From E44-bin88 sp050123275 (GTDB lineage Bacteria > Chloroflexota > Dehalococcoidia > Dehalococcoidales > BS750m-G39): 64,000 nt of DNA. The stretch is taken from assembly GCA_050123275.1 (NCBI GenBank), contig JASFHK010000005.1:41313-105312 (forward strand). The letters run 5' to 3'. The notes below the pieces were generated by a model. The model saw nothing but the letters and a program-made list of their open reading frames with translations. It had not been told where the DNA came from and ran no database searches. This document shows, one piece after another, positions 42,222-52,345 of the stretch; position 1 is the stretch's first letter, and every line of letters starts with the position of its first letter. Position numbers and translations under genes: made by a program.

Positions 42222-43754
42222 TTAGCTCCGGGTGGCCAGCAGCCGGTTGAGGGCGTTCATGTAGGCCTTGGCGCTGGCGACGATAATGTCGGTGTCGGCG
42301 CCGCGGCCGGTGTAGGTGATGCCCTCGCTTTCTATTCTTATCAAAACCTCGCCGATGGCGTCGATGCCCTCGGTCACCGACTTGACGGTGAACTCGGTCA
42401 GCTCGTTGGGCACATCGACGATGCGGTTGATGGCCTTGTAAACGGCGTCCACGGGGCCGGTGCCCAGGGCGGCGTCGGCCAGGACCTCGCCCTTGGGGCC
42501 GATGAGGGAGACGGCGGCGGTGGGTATGCCCCGGTCGCCGCAGGAAATCTGCACCCGGTCGAGGTGGTATTGCTCGGAGACGGTGCGCTGCTCCTCGGCG
42601 ATAACCGACTCGATGTCCCTATCGGTGACGCCCTTCTTCTTGTCGGCCAGCTCCTTGAAGGCGTTGAAAGCGCGGTTCAGGTTCTCGTCGTCTAGGCTAT
42701 AGCCCAGCTCGGCCAGGTGCTCCTTGAAGGCATGGCGGCCGCTGAGCTTGCCCAGCACCAGGCTCGATGAGGGTATGCCCACCTTCTTGGGGTCCATGAT
42801 TTCGTAGGTGATGGGCATCTTGATAACGCCGTCCTGGTGTATGCCCGACTCATGGCGGAAGGCGTTAGCCCCCACGATCGCCTTGTTGGGCTGGACGACG
42901 AAGCCGGTCAGCTCGCTGACGAGGCGGCTGGCTTTATATATCTGGTTGGTGTTTATCTGGGTGGTCAGGTGGAAAAAGTCCTGGCGGGTGTTGATGGCCA
43001 TGACGATTTCTTCCATCGAGGCGTTGCCTGCCCTTTCCCCGATGCCGTTGATGGTGCATTCCACCTGGCGGGCGCCGCGCCGCACCGCCTCCAGGCTGTT
43101 GGACACCGCCATACCCAGATCGTTGTGGCAGTGGACGCTGACGACGGCCTTGTCTATGTTGGGCACGTTCTTAAAAATGCCCCCGATGAGGTCGCCGAAC
43201 TCGTCGGGCATGGCGTAGCCCACCGTGTCGGGTATGTTCACCGTGGTGGCGCCGGCCTCGATAACCGCCTTCAGTATCTGGTGCATGTATTCCGGTTCGG
43301 TGCGGCTGGCGTCCATCGGCGAAAACTCGATGTCGTCGGTATATTTCTTGGCCCGCTTCACCATCTCGGTGGCGGTGTGCAGGATCTCCTCGCGGCTCTT
43401 CTTTAGCTGGTAGCCGAGGTGTATGTCCGAAGACGACAGGAAAACGTGGATGCGCGGGTGGGCCGCCTCTTTAATAGCTTCCCAGGCGCGGTCTATGTCC
43501 TTGGGGTGGGCTCGCGCCAGCCCGCAGATGACGGGCTTACGCACCTCTCTGGCGATGAGCTTGACCGCATCGAAATCGCCGGTGGAGCTGACGGGAAAGC
43601 CCGCCTCGATAACATCGACGTTTAGCCTTTCCAGTTGCTGGGCTATCTCCAGCTTTTCCTGGGCGTTGAGCGTTCCCCCCGCCGCCTGTTCCCCGTCGCG
43701 TAGCGTGGTGTCGAATATGATAACCTTATCTTTTGGGTATTTTGACTTAGCCAT
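42222..43754 (-). CDS. leuA: 2-isopropylmalate synthase
   Basis: 510 residues. The catalytic barrel has FDTTLRDGEQAAGGTLNAQEKLEIA, IEAGFPVSSTGDF and VHCHNDLGMAVSNSLEAVRRGARQVECTINGIGERAGNA. The C-terminal regulatory domain (about 390-510) contains GTGPVDAVYKAINRI, the leucine-feedback module. It condenses acetyl-CoA with 2-oxoisovalerate. GGAGG precedes the ATG. Confidence 0.96.
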   Translation of the reverse strand: MAKSKYPKDKVIIFDTTLRDGEQAAGGTLNAQEKLEIAQQLERLNVDVIEAGFPVSSTGDFDAVKLIAREVRKPVICGLARAHPKDIDRAWEAIKEAAHPRIHVFLSSSDIHLGYQLKKSREEILHTATEMVKRAKKYTDDIEFSPMDASRTEPEYMHQILKAVIEAGATTVNIPDTVGYAMPDEFGDLIGGIFKNVPNIDKAVVSVHCHNDLGMAVSNSLEAVRRGARQVECTINGIGERAGNASMEEIVMAINTRQDFFHLTTQINTNQIYKASRLVSELTGFVVQPNKAIVGANAFRHESGIHQDGVIKMPITYEIMDPKKVGIPSSSLVLGKLSGRHAFKEHLAELGYSLDDENLNRAFNAFKELADKKKGVTDRDIESVIAEEQRTVSEQYHLDRVQISCGDRGIPTAAVSLIGPKGEVLADAALGTGPVDAVYKAINRIVDVPNELTEFTVKSVTEGIDAIGEVLIRIESEGITYTGRGADTDIIVASAKAYMNALNRLLATRS

Positions 43755-43795
43755 TGGTTCCTCCTCGGGAGAAAATTTCGTTCACGGCGGTGTAT

Positions 43796-43819
43796 CCCCT
43801 CCCCGATGATAGGGAGGGG
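43796..43819 (-). other. Hairpin in the ilvC-leuA intergenic region
   Basis: A perfect 8-bp stem (CCCCTCCC/GGGAGGGG) with an 8-base loop and no following T-run. It may protect or process the mRNA between ilvC and leuA; no terminator or leader peptide is evident. Confidence 0.4.
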
Positions 43820-43889
43820 CCGGTAAGGATGAGTTTCTTTCTCCCGTTAAAGGAACGCTTATCGTAACGCATTGTTTTGCCGGTTTTCT

Positions 43890-44885
<996 letters not shown>

Positions 44886-44898
44886 GGTTAGACTCCTT

Positions 44899-45453
44899 TT
44901 ATTTAGTCGTTTTTTTCTTATCTTTAGCCTCGGCTTTAGGCGGCTTTTTTATTACCGGCAGCGGCCCCGCGCCGCCGCGGGTCATGGCGATGCGGCCGGT
45001 GCGGGCGATTTCCTTGATGCCGAAGCCGCGCACCAGGTCGAGCAGCGAGTTGAGCTTGTCCTCGTCGCCGGTGGCCTCAATAATCACCGAATCGGGGGCG
45101 ACATCGACGATGTTGGCCCGGAAGATATCCACAATCTGGATAAGCTCGCTGCGGTTGGTCGAGTTGGCCTTTACCTTGATGAAAGCCAGTTCCCGGGTGA
45201 TAACCTGGTCGCCGGTAAGGTCGGAGACCTTGACCGTCTCCACTACCTTGTCCAGCTGCTTGCGCACCTGTTCCACAATGGTAGCCGGCCCGTTGACGAC
45301 GAAGGTCATCCGCGACAGGTGGGGCGTCTCGCTGTGTCCGACGGCGATGCTCTCGATATTAAAACCCCGCCGACGGAAGAGACTGGCCATGCGGTTGAGT
45401 ACGCCGGGCTTGTCCTCCACCAGAGCTACCAGGATATGCTTGGTCGTGGCCAT
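44899..45453 (-). CDS. ilvH: Acetolactate synthase small (regulatory) subunit
   Basis: 184 residues. The ACT domain at the start (ILVALVEDKPGVLNRMASLFRRRGFNIESIAVGHSE) and the ACT-like C-terminal half match IlvH/IlvN. It binds valine and confers feedback inhibition on IlvB. The last 20 residues are Lys-rich (EAKDKKKTTK). It starts 11 bases after ilvB. Confidence 0.95.
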   Translation of the reverse strand: MATTKHILVALVEDKPGVLNRMASLFRRRGFNIESIAVGHSETPHLSRMTFVVNGPATIVEQVRKQLDKVVETVKVSDLTGDQVITRELAFIKVKANSTNRSELIQIVDIFRANIVDVAPDSVIIEATGDEDKLNSLLDLVRGFGIKEIARTGRIAMTRGGAGPLPVIKKPPKAEAKDKKKTTK

Positions 45454-45464
45454 GCTGCACCCTC

Positions 45465-47189
45465 CTAAATATTGCTCACCGGAAGCTTGGCCGAATCCTT
45501 GACGGCCTTCGCCTCTTTCCGCGGTTCCTCGAGGACCTCGGCCAGAGACGCCCCCGGCGGCACCATCGGATAGACGTTCTCCTCCGGTTCGACGATAAAG
45601 TCAATCAAAAACGCACCCGGCTCCGCCATCGCCTTCTGGATGGCCGGCGCCGCGCCCTCGCGGCGGGTCACCCTCATCGCGGGGATGCCGTAAGCCTCGG
45701 CAATCTTGACGAAATCGGGGCTGGACAGCGGCGTAGCCACGTAGCGCCTTCCGTAGAAAAGCTCCTGCCACTGCCGCACCATGCCCAGATAGGTGTTATG
45801 CAGGATGGCTATCTTGACCGCCGTCTTCTCCTGGGCGACGGTGGCCAGTTCCTGTAGCGTCATCTGGAAGCTGCCGTCCCCGTCGATGCACCAGACGGTG
45901 CTGTCGGGGCAGCCTATCTTGGCGCCGATAGCCGCCGGCAACCCGAAGCCCATCGTCCCCAAACCACCCGAGGTGATGAAGGTGTTGGGCTTGTCATACC
46001 AGTAATGCTGGGCGGCCCACATCTGGTGCTGGCCCACGCCGGTAACGACGATGGCTTCGCCGTTGGTCGCCTCGTAAATCTGGCGCACTACGTATTGTGG
46101 CAGCAGGCTGTCGCCGTCCTTGATCATCAGGGACGGGTGCTCCTTGCGCCACTGGTCGAGCTGGTGAATCCAGTCGTGGTGTTCGGTCTTGTCCGTTATC
46201 TTGCTCAGCTCGCCGAGCACGGACTTAACGTCGCCGACGATGGGTACGTCAACGCGGACATTCTTGCCGATTTCGGCGGGGTCGATATCGATATGGATGA
46301 CGTGGGCGTGGGGGGCAAAGGCGCTCACCTTGGATGTCGCCCGGTCGTCGAACCTCATGCCGATGGCGATAACCAGGTCGGCGGCGTCGACGGCCAGGTT
46401 GGCGTAGGCCATGCCGTGCATGCCCAGCATCCCGTAGCTCAAGGCGTGGGACTCGGGGAAGCAGCTGGTGCCCAAAAGCGTGGTCACCACCGGTATCTGC
46501 GCCTTCTCCACCAGCGCCTTTAGCTCGTCATAGGCTTTGGAGATAATAATGCCCCGCCCGGCGATAATCAGCGGCCGCTGGGAATCGTTGAGCAGCTTGG
46601 CCGCTTTCTTTATCTGCGCCGGGTGCCCCTGCAAGGTGGGCTTGTACTGGGGCAGGTTGAGGCGGTCGGGGTAGTTGAACTCCGCCGTCTCCTGCTGTAC
46701 GTCGCGGGGTATGTCGATGAGCACGGGGCCGGGACGGCCCGTGCCCGCCAGGTAAAAAGCCTCTTTCATTATCCCGGGTATGGACTCGGCGTCCATAGCC
46801 AGGTAGTTATGCTTGGTGATGGGCAGGGTGATGCCGGTGATATCCACTTCCTGGAAGGCGTCCTTACCGATGAAGGGACGCGCTACCTGGCCGGTTATGG
46901 CCACCATGGGCGCCGAGTCCAGATGGGCGTTGGCGATGCCGGTGACCAGGTTGGTGGCGCCGGGCCCCGAGGTGGCGAAACACACGCCTACCTTACCCGT
47001 CGCCCGGGCGTAACCGTCGGCGGCGTGGGCGGCGCACTGCTCGTGGCGCACCAGTACATGGTGAAGCTGGGGGTACTGGGGCAGGGCATCGTATAAGGGC
47101 AGCACGGCTCCGCCCAGGATGCCGAAGATAACCTCGACCCCTTCCTTCGCCATGCTTTCACATACCAGTTGTGCTCCCGTCATCTTCAT
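45465..47189 (-). CDS. ilvB: Acetolactate synthase large subunit
   Basis: 574 residues. ThDP-enzyme motifs: GGAVLPLYDAL, RHEQCAAHAADGYARATGKVGVCFATSGPGATNLVTGIANAHLDSAPM, GKDAFQEVD, and the ThDP/Mg site GDGSFQMTLQELATVAQ...NNTYLG-type (here HNTYLGMVRQWQ). Catalytic Glu is in the VLVRHEQCA segment. It condenses pyruvate with pyruvate or 2-oxobutyrate. It follows ilvD by 25 bases. Confidence 0.97.
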   Translation of the reverse strand: MKMTGAQLVCESMAKEGVEVIFGILGGAVLPLYDALPQYPQLHHVLVRHEQCAAHAADGYARATGKVGVCFATSGPGATNLVTGIANAHLDSAPMVAITGQVARPFIGKDAFQEVDITGITLPITKHNYLAMDAESIPGIMKEAFYLAGTGRPGPVLIDIPRDVQQETAEFNYPDRLNLPQYKPTLQGHPAQIKKAAKLLNDSQRPLIIAGRGIIISKAYDELKALVEKAQIPVVTTLLGTSCFPESHALSYGMLGMHGMAYANLAVDAADLVIAIGMRFDDRATSKVSAFAPHAHVIHIDIDPAEIGKNVRVDVPIVGDVKSVLGELSKITDKTEHHDWIHQLDQWRKEHPSLMIKDGDSLLPQYVVRQIYEATNGEAIVVTGVGQHQMWAAQHYWYDKPNTFITSGGLGTMGFGLPAAIGAKIGCPDSTVWCIDGDGSFQMTLQELATVAQEKTAVKIAILHNTYLGMVRQWQELFYGRRYVATPLSSPDFVKIAEAYGIPAMRVTRREGAAPAIQKAMAEPGAFLIDFIVEPEENVYPMVPPGASLAEVLEEPRKEAKAVKDSAKLPVSNI

Positions 47190-47214
47190 AAGCCGTTTAA
47201 GCCTCCACTACAGT

Positions 47215-48879
47215 CTATAGAAACACCGCGCCGGTGCTGGCGGAGCTTACCTTCTCGGCATAGCGCCGCAGGTAACCGCTCTTCACCCTCGGCTCGAACT
47301 CCTCCGAGTGCAAGAGGCGCTGTTCGATTTCCTTATCGCTGAGCTCTACGTCGAGCCGCTGGTGGGCGATATCGACCTTGATGATGTCGCCGTCCTTGAG
47401 GGCGGCGATGGGCCCGCCGGCGGCGGCTTCGGGGGAAACGTGGCCGATGGCCGCCCCCCGCGTCGCTCCGGAAAAGCGCCCGTCGGTGATGAGGGCGACT
47501 TCTTTATCCATGCCCATACCGCTCAAAATAGAGGTGGGGGTGAGCATCTCCCTCATCCCGGGGCCGCCCCGGGGTCCCTCGTAGCGGATGACGATAACGT
47601 CACCCGACTTTATTTTCTTATGCATGATAGCCTTGGTGGCCTCTTCCTCGGAATCGAAGACGCGCGCCGGGCCCTGGTGGAACATCATCTCGTCGGCGAC
47701 GGCGGCCCTCTTGACCACGGCGCCTTCTGGGGCCAGGTTGCCGAAGAGCACAGCGATGCCGCCCACGATGGAATGGGCGTGGGCGATGGGCCTTATCACC
47801 TCGGGGGCGTTATTGCGCGCCTCGGCGATGGTTGCCGTCAATGTTTTACCGCTGACCGTCTTGGCCCTCAGCTGCAAAAACTTTTCCAGCTCTTTCATCA
47901 CGGCGGGTATACCGCCGGCTCTATCCAGGTCCTCGATATGGTGCTCGCCGGCGGGCCTCAAACGGGCCAGGTGAGGCGTGCGCTGGCTTATCTCGTTAAC
48001 CGTCGCCAGCGGGAACTCGACACCGGCCTCGTGGGCGATAGCCATCAGGTGCAGTACGGAGTTGGTGCTGCCGCCCAGCGCCATGTCGACGCTGAAGGCG
48101 TTATGAAGCGCCTCCCTGGTGACGATATCGCGCGGGCGCAGGTCGGCTTCCAACAGCTTCATCACCTGCTGCCCCGCTTGGTGAGCCAGCTGTAATCGGC
48201 GGGCGTCCACGGCGGGTATGGTGCCGTTGCCGGGTAAGCCCATGCCCAGTGCCTCGGTGAGGCAGTTCATGGTGTTGGCGGTGAACATGCCCGAGCAGCT
48301 GCCGCAACCGGGGCAGGCCAGCTCTTCCAGCTCGGCCAGCTCCTCTTCTTTCATGGTGCCGGCGGTTACTCGACCTACCCCCTCAAATATGTCGTTGAGG
48401 TCGAGCTTTTCCGCTTTGCCGTCGACCTCGTGCCTGCCGGCAAGCATGGGGCCGCCGCTGACGAAGATAGCGGGTAAATTCAACCTTACCGCAGCCATGA
48501 GCATGCCGGGGATTATCTTGTCGCAGTTAGGTATGAAGACCAGCGCGTCGAAGGCGTGGGCCTCGGCGGCCGTCTCCACGGAATCGGCAATCAGCTCGCG
48601 GCTGGGCAGGCTGTATTTCATGCCCGGGTGGTTCATGGCGATGCCGTCGCAGACGGCGATGGTGTTCACCTCGAAGGGAACGCCGCCCGCGCTCCAGACA
48701 CCGGCCTTGGCCGCCCGGGCTATCTTGTCCAGATGGATATGGCCGGGGACAATATCGGTAAAGCTGTTAACGATACCGATGAGGGGCTTGTCAATTTCAG
48801 TACGGCTCCAGCCCACCGCGTGCAACAGGGCACGGTGCCCGGCGCGCTCTAAACCTCGTTTGACGGTATCGCTTTTCAT
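47215..48879 (-). CDS. ilvD: Dihydroxy-acid dehydratase
   Basis: 554 residues. Iron-sulfur and substrate motifs: NSFTDIVPGH, CDGIAMNHPGMKYSLPSRELIADS, FIPNCDKIIPGMLMAA, CPGCGSCSGMFTANTMNCLTEALG, GGSTNSVLHLMAIA, TDGRFSGATRGAAIGHVSPEA. It is the first structural gene of the branched-chain operon, with AAGGGGATAACAA before the ATG. A leader peptide and terminator lie upstream. Confidence 0.97.
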   Translation of the reverse strand: MKSDTVKRGLERAGHRALLHAVGWSRTEIDKPLIGIVNSFTDIVPGHIHLDKIARAAKAGVWSAGGVPFEVNTIAVCDGIAMNHPGMKYSLPSRELIADSVETAAEAHAFDALVFIPNCDKIIPGMLMAAVRLNLPAIFVSGGPMLAGRHEVDGKAEKLDLNDIFEGVGRVTAGTMKEEELAELEELACPGCGSCSGMFTANTMNCLTEALGMGLPGNGTIPAVDARRLQLAHQAGQQVMKLLEADLRPRDIVTREALHNAFSVDMALGGSTNSVLHLMAIAHEAGVEFPLATVNEISQRTPHLARLRPAGEHHIEDLDRAGGIPAVMKELEKFLQLRAKTVSGKTLTATIAEARNNAPEVIRPIAHAHSIVGGIAVLFGNLAPEGAVVKRAAVADEMMFHQGPARVFDSEEEATKAIMHKKIKSGDVIVIRYEGPRGGPGMREMLTPTSILSGMGMDKEVALITDGRFSGATRGAAIGHVSPEAAAGGPIAALKDGDIIKVDIAHQRLDVELSDKEIEQRLLHSEEFEPRVKSGYLRRYAEKVSSASTGAVFL

Positions 48880-48916
48880 TTGTTATCCCCTTCGTTATAG
48901 CCGAATTTTAGTTTAT

Positions 48917-48942
48917 AAAAAAAGCCGTCCCGTGGGGACGGC
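48917..48942 (-). terminator. Attenuator terminator in the ilv leader
   Basis: On the minus strand GCCGTCCC-CAC-GGGACGGC forms a perfect 8-bp stem followed by seven T residues, 38 bases before the ilvD start codon and 36 bases past the leader-peptide stop. Its position between promoter and first gene makes it an attenuator and not the end of a neighbouring gene; rpiB is transcribed in the same direction further upstream, so it could also trim read-through. Confidence 0.75.
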
Positions 48943-48977
48943 CCCTTAAACCTAGGGAGACGCGACCCACTGGCCGA

Positions 48978-49016
48978 TTACGTATGGATAACCAGAATTA
49001 CAAGGTCAATATTCAT
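48978..49016 (-). CDS. Branched-chain-rich leader peptide of the ilv operon
   Basis: A 12-residue ORF (MNIDLVILVIHT). Seven of twelve residues are Ile, Leu or Val, six of them consecutive (LVILVI). The ATG is about three bases from the predicted transcription start, so translation would be leaderless. A terminator follows 36 bases past the stop. GTGGG just after the stop can pair with CCCAC in the terminator (48932-48936), a short candidate antiterminator. Confidence 0.65.
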   Translation of the reverse strand: MNIDLVILVIHT

Positions 49017-49025
49017 CGTGCAGAT

Positions 49026-49055
49026 AAAGTAGCACAGTTAGTAGGCAAATGTCAA
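49026..49055 (-). promoter_or_regulatory. Promoter of the ilv-leu operon
   Basis: On the minus strand TTGACA (49050-49055), an 18-base spacer and TACTTT (49026-49031). The -35 overlaps the end of rpiB. Start expected near 49019. Confidence 0.7.
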
Positions 49056-49504
49056 GGCTGGCCAGACTGGTCGGTCTCTATGGCCCTTATCTTGTCTAAA
49101 CGTCGCTGGTGGCGGCCCCCCTCGAACTCGGTGCCGAGGAAGGCGTTGACGATTTCGGCCACCGTTGCGGCGGCGTTGCCCGTGCCCAGACAGAGCACGT
49201 TGGCGTCGTTATGCTGGCGGGCGCGCCCGGCGCTGAAAGCGTTGTGGCAGAGGGCGGCCCTTATCCCGTTGAACTTGTTGGCGGCGATGCTCATGCCGAT
49301 GCCGGTGTCGCAGATCAATATGCCGTAGTCGAAGTCGCCCCCGGCCACCGCCCCGGCCACGTCACGGGCGATATCGGGGTAGTCCACGGAGTCGGGAGTG
49401 TGACTGCCGAAGTCCTCATAGCCGTGTCCCTTTTCGGTAAGTATCTGTATGATAGCCGCTTTAAGCTCCAGACCCCTGTGGTCGCTGCCGATGGCGATGC
49501 GCAT
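49052..49504 (-). CDS. rpiB: Ribose-5-phosphate isomerase B
   Basis: 150 residues. Start RIAIGSDHRGLELKAAI, catalytic-base region ILICDTGIGMSIAANKFNGIRAALCH, and the ARQHNDANVLCLG motif match RpiB. It interconverts ribose 5-phosphate and ribulose 5-phosphate, feeding PRPP for the his and pur pathways encoded nearby. It follows the Sua5/YrdC gene by one base. Confidence 0.95.
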   Translation of the reverse strand: MRIAIGSDHRGLELKAAIIQILTEKGHGYEDFGSHTPDSVDYPDIARDVAGAVAGGDFDYGILICDTGIGMSIAANKFNGIRAALCHNAFSAGRARQHNDANVLCLGTGNAAATVAEIVNAFLGTEFEGGRHQRRLDKIRAIETDQSGQP

Positions 49505-49505
49505 C

Positions 49506-50144
49506 TTAGCCTCCTTTAGACGTAATTTCGGGGCACACCCGCTTCAGTTCGGATAACGATATGGCGCCTTCTCGTAAAATGACGGGGCTGGCCCCGCTCA
49601 AATCGACGATGGTGGACTCTTTGCCCCCCGGGCAGTCGTCCTCGATGATAAAATCCACCTTATCTCCCAGCTGCCTTCGGGCTGCCTCGGCGTTGAGGGC
49701 GCTGGGCTGCCCGCTCAAATTGGCGCTGGTGCCGATAATGGCGCCGCCGGTTCCCCGCGCCAGCGCGGTGGGGACGGGGTGGTCGGGGACGCGCACGGCC
49801 ACGGTTTCAGCGCCGCCGCTGACGATATCGGAAACGGCCTTGGATTTTAAGAGCACCAACGTCAGCGCCCCCGGCCAGAACTCTTTGGCGAGTAGTCGCG
49901 CCTGCTTTGGTATCGAAACGGCGATTTCTTCAAGCTGTGAAATGTCGGCCAGCAGCAGGGGCAGTGCCATACGGCGCGGGCGCTCTTTGATACGATAGAC
50001 TTTCTCCACCGCCGCGTCTATAGACAGGCTGGCGCCCAGCCCGTAAACGGTATCGGTGGGAAAGGCGACCACGCCGCCCTCGGTCAGGACGGATACGCCT
50101 TTTTCGACCTGCTCGCGAACGGTTGACGAAAGACCGGTGCCCAT
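49506..50144 (-). CDS. L-threonylcarbamoyladenylate synthase (Sua5/YciO/YrdC family)
   Basis: 212 residues. YrdC-fold motifs are GGVVAFPTDTVYGLG, KERPRRMALPLLL, FWPGALTLVL, VAVRVPDHPVP and GTSANLSGQP. It makes the threonylcarbamoyl-AMP used for the t6A modification of tRNA position 37. The C-terminal Sua5 domain is absent, so it is a TsaC-type single-domain enzyme. It shares a transcript with rpiB. Confidence 0.92.
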   Translation of the reverse strand: MGTGLSSTVREQVEKGVSVLTEGGVVAFPTDTVYGLGASLSIDAAVEKVYRIKERPRRMALPLLLADISQLEEIAVSIPKQARLLAKEFWPGALTLVLLKSKAVSDIVSGGAETVAVRVPDHPVPTALARGTGGAIIGTSANLSGQPSALNAEAARRQLGDKVDFIIEDDCPGGKESTIVDLSGASPVILREGAISLSELKRVCPEITSKGG

Positions 50145-50241
50145 AGCCCCTTTCCTGACTGAAGTATAGCATAGTGGCGGGGCATAGCTAAAGAAAAGGG
50201 GGTAGTGGCAAAAATGGTAACTTTTTCAGGCGTAAAACCAC

Positions 50242-50270
50242 TTGAAGAAAAGCGGTTACAGTGGTAATCT
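50242..50270 (+). promoter_or_regulatory. Promoter of guaA
   Basis: TTGAAG (50242-50247), 17 bases, TAATCT (50265-50270). The start would fall about six bases before the ATG; no ribosome site is seen. Confidence 0.5.
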
Positions 50271-50282
50271 TTATTCAACAAT

Positions 50283-51977
50283 ATGGCGAAAGAAAAAGCG
50301 AAGCAAAGTTCCCCCAAGAGTCCCAAGAAGGGACAGCGCGTTACCACCAGCGGTGATATCGAAGTCTCCACCTACCTGGAGATTGCCAAGGAAAAGGGCG
50401 GCCAGCAGCCCGAAGCGGCCCGAGCCGCCATCCCCAGCGCCGAGCGCGAAGCCATCATCGTCATCGATTTCGGCTCCCAGTACAGCCTGCTCATCGCCCG
50501 CCGCATAAGAGAGTGCCAGGTCTATTGCGAGCTGGTCAACCCGGACACCCCCTGGGAAAAGATTGCCCACCTCAACCCCAAGGGCTTCGTCCTTTCCGGC
50601 GGCCCCGCCAGCGTTTACGCTCCCGACGCGCCGCTGGCCCCTTCCTATATTTACGAGAGCAAGCTGCCGGTGATGGGCATCTGCTACGGCATGCAGGTTT
50701 TGGCCCACCAGCTGGGCGGGCAGGTGACGCCGGGGGCCAAGCATGAGTACGGCCACGCCGTGCTGCACCTGAGCCGCGCCGACTCGCCGCTTTTCGCCGA
50801 TTTGCCCGCCTCGACGCCGGTCTGGATGAGCCACGGCGACAAAATCGAAAAGTTGCCGCCCGGTTTTACCGACCTGGCCTACACCGAGAACTCGCCCTTC
50901 GCCGTTTTCGGCAAGGATGATAAGATGTTCGGGCTCCAGTTCCACCCCGAGGTCGCCCACACGCCCGAGGGCAAGAAACTCCTGAAGAACTTCGTCTACC
51001 AGGTCTGTGGCTGCAAGGGCAACTGGACAATGAGCAACTTTATTCAGGACAGCCTGGCCAGCGTCCAGCAGCAGGTGGGCGACGGCAAGGTCATCAACGC
51101 TCTCTCCGGCGGCGTGGACTCGGCGGTGGTAGCCGTGCTTATCCACCGCGCCATCGGTGACCAGCTTACCTGTATCTTCGTCAACCACGGCATGCTCCGC
51201 CGCGAAGAGGTGGAGCGTACCTTTAACGTTTTCCGCCTCAATCTGGGGATGAACATCGTCTATGTCGACGCCAGCGCTCGCTTCCTCAAGCGTTTGGAAG
51301 GGGTCACCGACCCGGAGACCAAGCGCAAGGTAATCGGCGAGGAGTTCATCCACGTCTTCGAGGAAGAAGCTAAGAAAATCGGCAAGGTGGACTTCCTGGC
51401 GCAGGGGACGCTTTACCCCGACGTCATCGAAAGCGCCTCCAGCGGCAGCACCGCCGCCAAGATAAAGACCCACCATAACGTCGGCGGGCTTCCCTCCCGG
51501 ATGACGCTGAAGCTGCTCGAGCCGCTGCGCTACCTGTTCAAGGACGAGGTGCGTAAGGTGGGGCTGAACCTGGAGCTTCCTGAAGAGATGGTCTGGCGGC
51601 AACCATTCCCCGGCCCCGGCCTGGCCATCCGCATTATCGGCGAGGTCACCAAGGAGAAGATAGACATACTCCAGGCCGCCGACTGGGTGGTGATGAGCGA
51701 GATTAAGAAGGCGAACCTCTACCGCCAGCTCTGGCAGAGCTTCGCCATTCTCACCGATGTCAGGAGCGTGGGGGTGATGGGCGACTACCGCACCTACGGC
51801 TATCTGGTGGCCGTCCGCGCCGTCACCAGCGACGACGCCATGACCGCCGACTGGGCGCGCCTGCCCTACGATGTCCTGGCCCGCATTTCCAGCCGCATTG
51901 TCAACGAGGTGCCCGGGGTCAACCGGGTGGTCTATGACATAACCTCCAAGCCCCCCTCCACCATTGAGTGGGAATAA
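50283..51977 (+). CDS. guaA: GMP synthase (glutamine-hydrolysing)
   Basis: 564 residues, about 50 longer than usual because of a Lys/Ser-rich N-terminal extension (1-55). The amidotransferase domain begins IIVIDFGSQYSLLIARRIRE with Cys in GICYGMQ and His in FHPEV. The PP-loop ATPase motif is ALSGGVDSAVVAVLIH, and the dimerisation domain ends NRVVYDITSKPPSTIEWE. It converts XMP to GMP. The extension has no ribosome site before its ATG, but no later in-frame start precedes the conserved domain, so it appears real. Confidence 0.95.
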   Translation: MAKEKAKQSSPKSPKKGQRVTTSGDIEVSTYLEIAKEKGGQQPEAARAAIPSAEREAIIVIDFGSQYSLLIARRIRECQVYCELVNPDTPWEKIAHLNPKGFVLSGGPASVYAPDAPLAPSYIYESKLPVMGICYGMQVLAHQLGGQVTPGAKHEYGHAVLHLSRADSPLFADLPASTPVWMSHGDKIEKLPPGFTDLAYTENSPFAVFGKDDKMFGLQFHPEVAHTPEGKKLLKNFVYQVCGCKGNWTMSNFIQDSLASVQQQVGDGKVINALSGGVDSAVVAVLIHRAIGDQLTCIFVNHGMLRREEVERTFNVFRLNLGMNIVYVDASARFLKRLEGVTDPETKRKVIGEEFIHVFEEEAKKIGKVDFLAQGTLYPDVIESASSGSTAAKIKTHHNVGGLPSRMTLKLLEPLRYLFKDEVRKVGLNLELPEEMVWRQPFPGPGLAIRIIGEVTKEKIDILQAADWVVMSEIKKANLYRQLWQSFAILTDVRSVGVMGDYRTYGYLVAVRAVTSDDAMTADWARLPYDVLARISSRIVNEVPGVNRVVYDITSKPPSTIEWE

Positions 51978-51996
51978 AAAAAGGGGAGGTCGGGCT

Positions 51997-52308
51997 ATGC
52001 CGGACCGGAGGCAGAGAGATAAGGGTTGGTGGAAGGGTATTGAGGCCTATCCGCCAAAATCCTGCTTCATCGCCACGGCGGCCTTTGGTACGGACGCGGC
52101 GCGGGAAATAGATGTCTTGAGAGATTTCCGGGATGAGGTTCTGCTGCCCAATAGCTGGGGTGCCAGGTTCGTATCTTTCTACTATAAAAACAGCCCGCCG
52201 CTGGCGGATTTCATCGCCAGGCACGATACCATAAAATCCATCGTCAGGGGTGGCTTTATTTATCCGCTGGCGGGTGCGCTCAATATATCCCGCCGTCTCT
52301 GGTCGTAG
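51997..52308 (+). CDS. CFI-box-type C-terminal domain protein, small
   Basis: 103 residues from ATG 51997 behind GGGGAGG (51983-51989). The protein is almost entirely a CFI-box domain: SCFIATAAFGTDAAREIDVLRDFRDEVLLPNSWGARFVSFYYKNSPPLADFIARHD. This element is usually the C-terminal tail of larger surface or secreted proteins; here it stands alone. Function is unknown. It lies 19 bases after guaA and may share its transcript. Confidence 0.78.
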   Translation: MPDRRQRDKGWWKGIEAYPPKSCFIATAAFGTDAAREIDVLRDFRDEVLLPNSWGARFVSFYYKNSPPLADFIARHDTIKSIVRGGFIYPLAGALNISRRLWS

Positions 52309-52345
52309 CGGCTATCCAGCGCAACCACCGATTTTTGGAGTAACC

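Noticed and set aside
43752..43874. 41-codon frame between ilvC and leuA (MRYDKRSFNG...) as a leucine leader peptide
   Set aside because: Leucine content is low, the hairpin inside it has no T-run, and no promoter is visible; it looks like the tail of an out-of-frame ilvC shadow.
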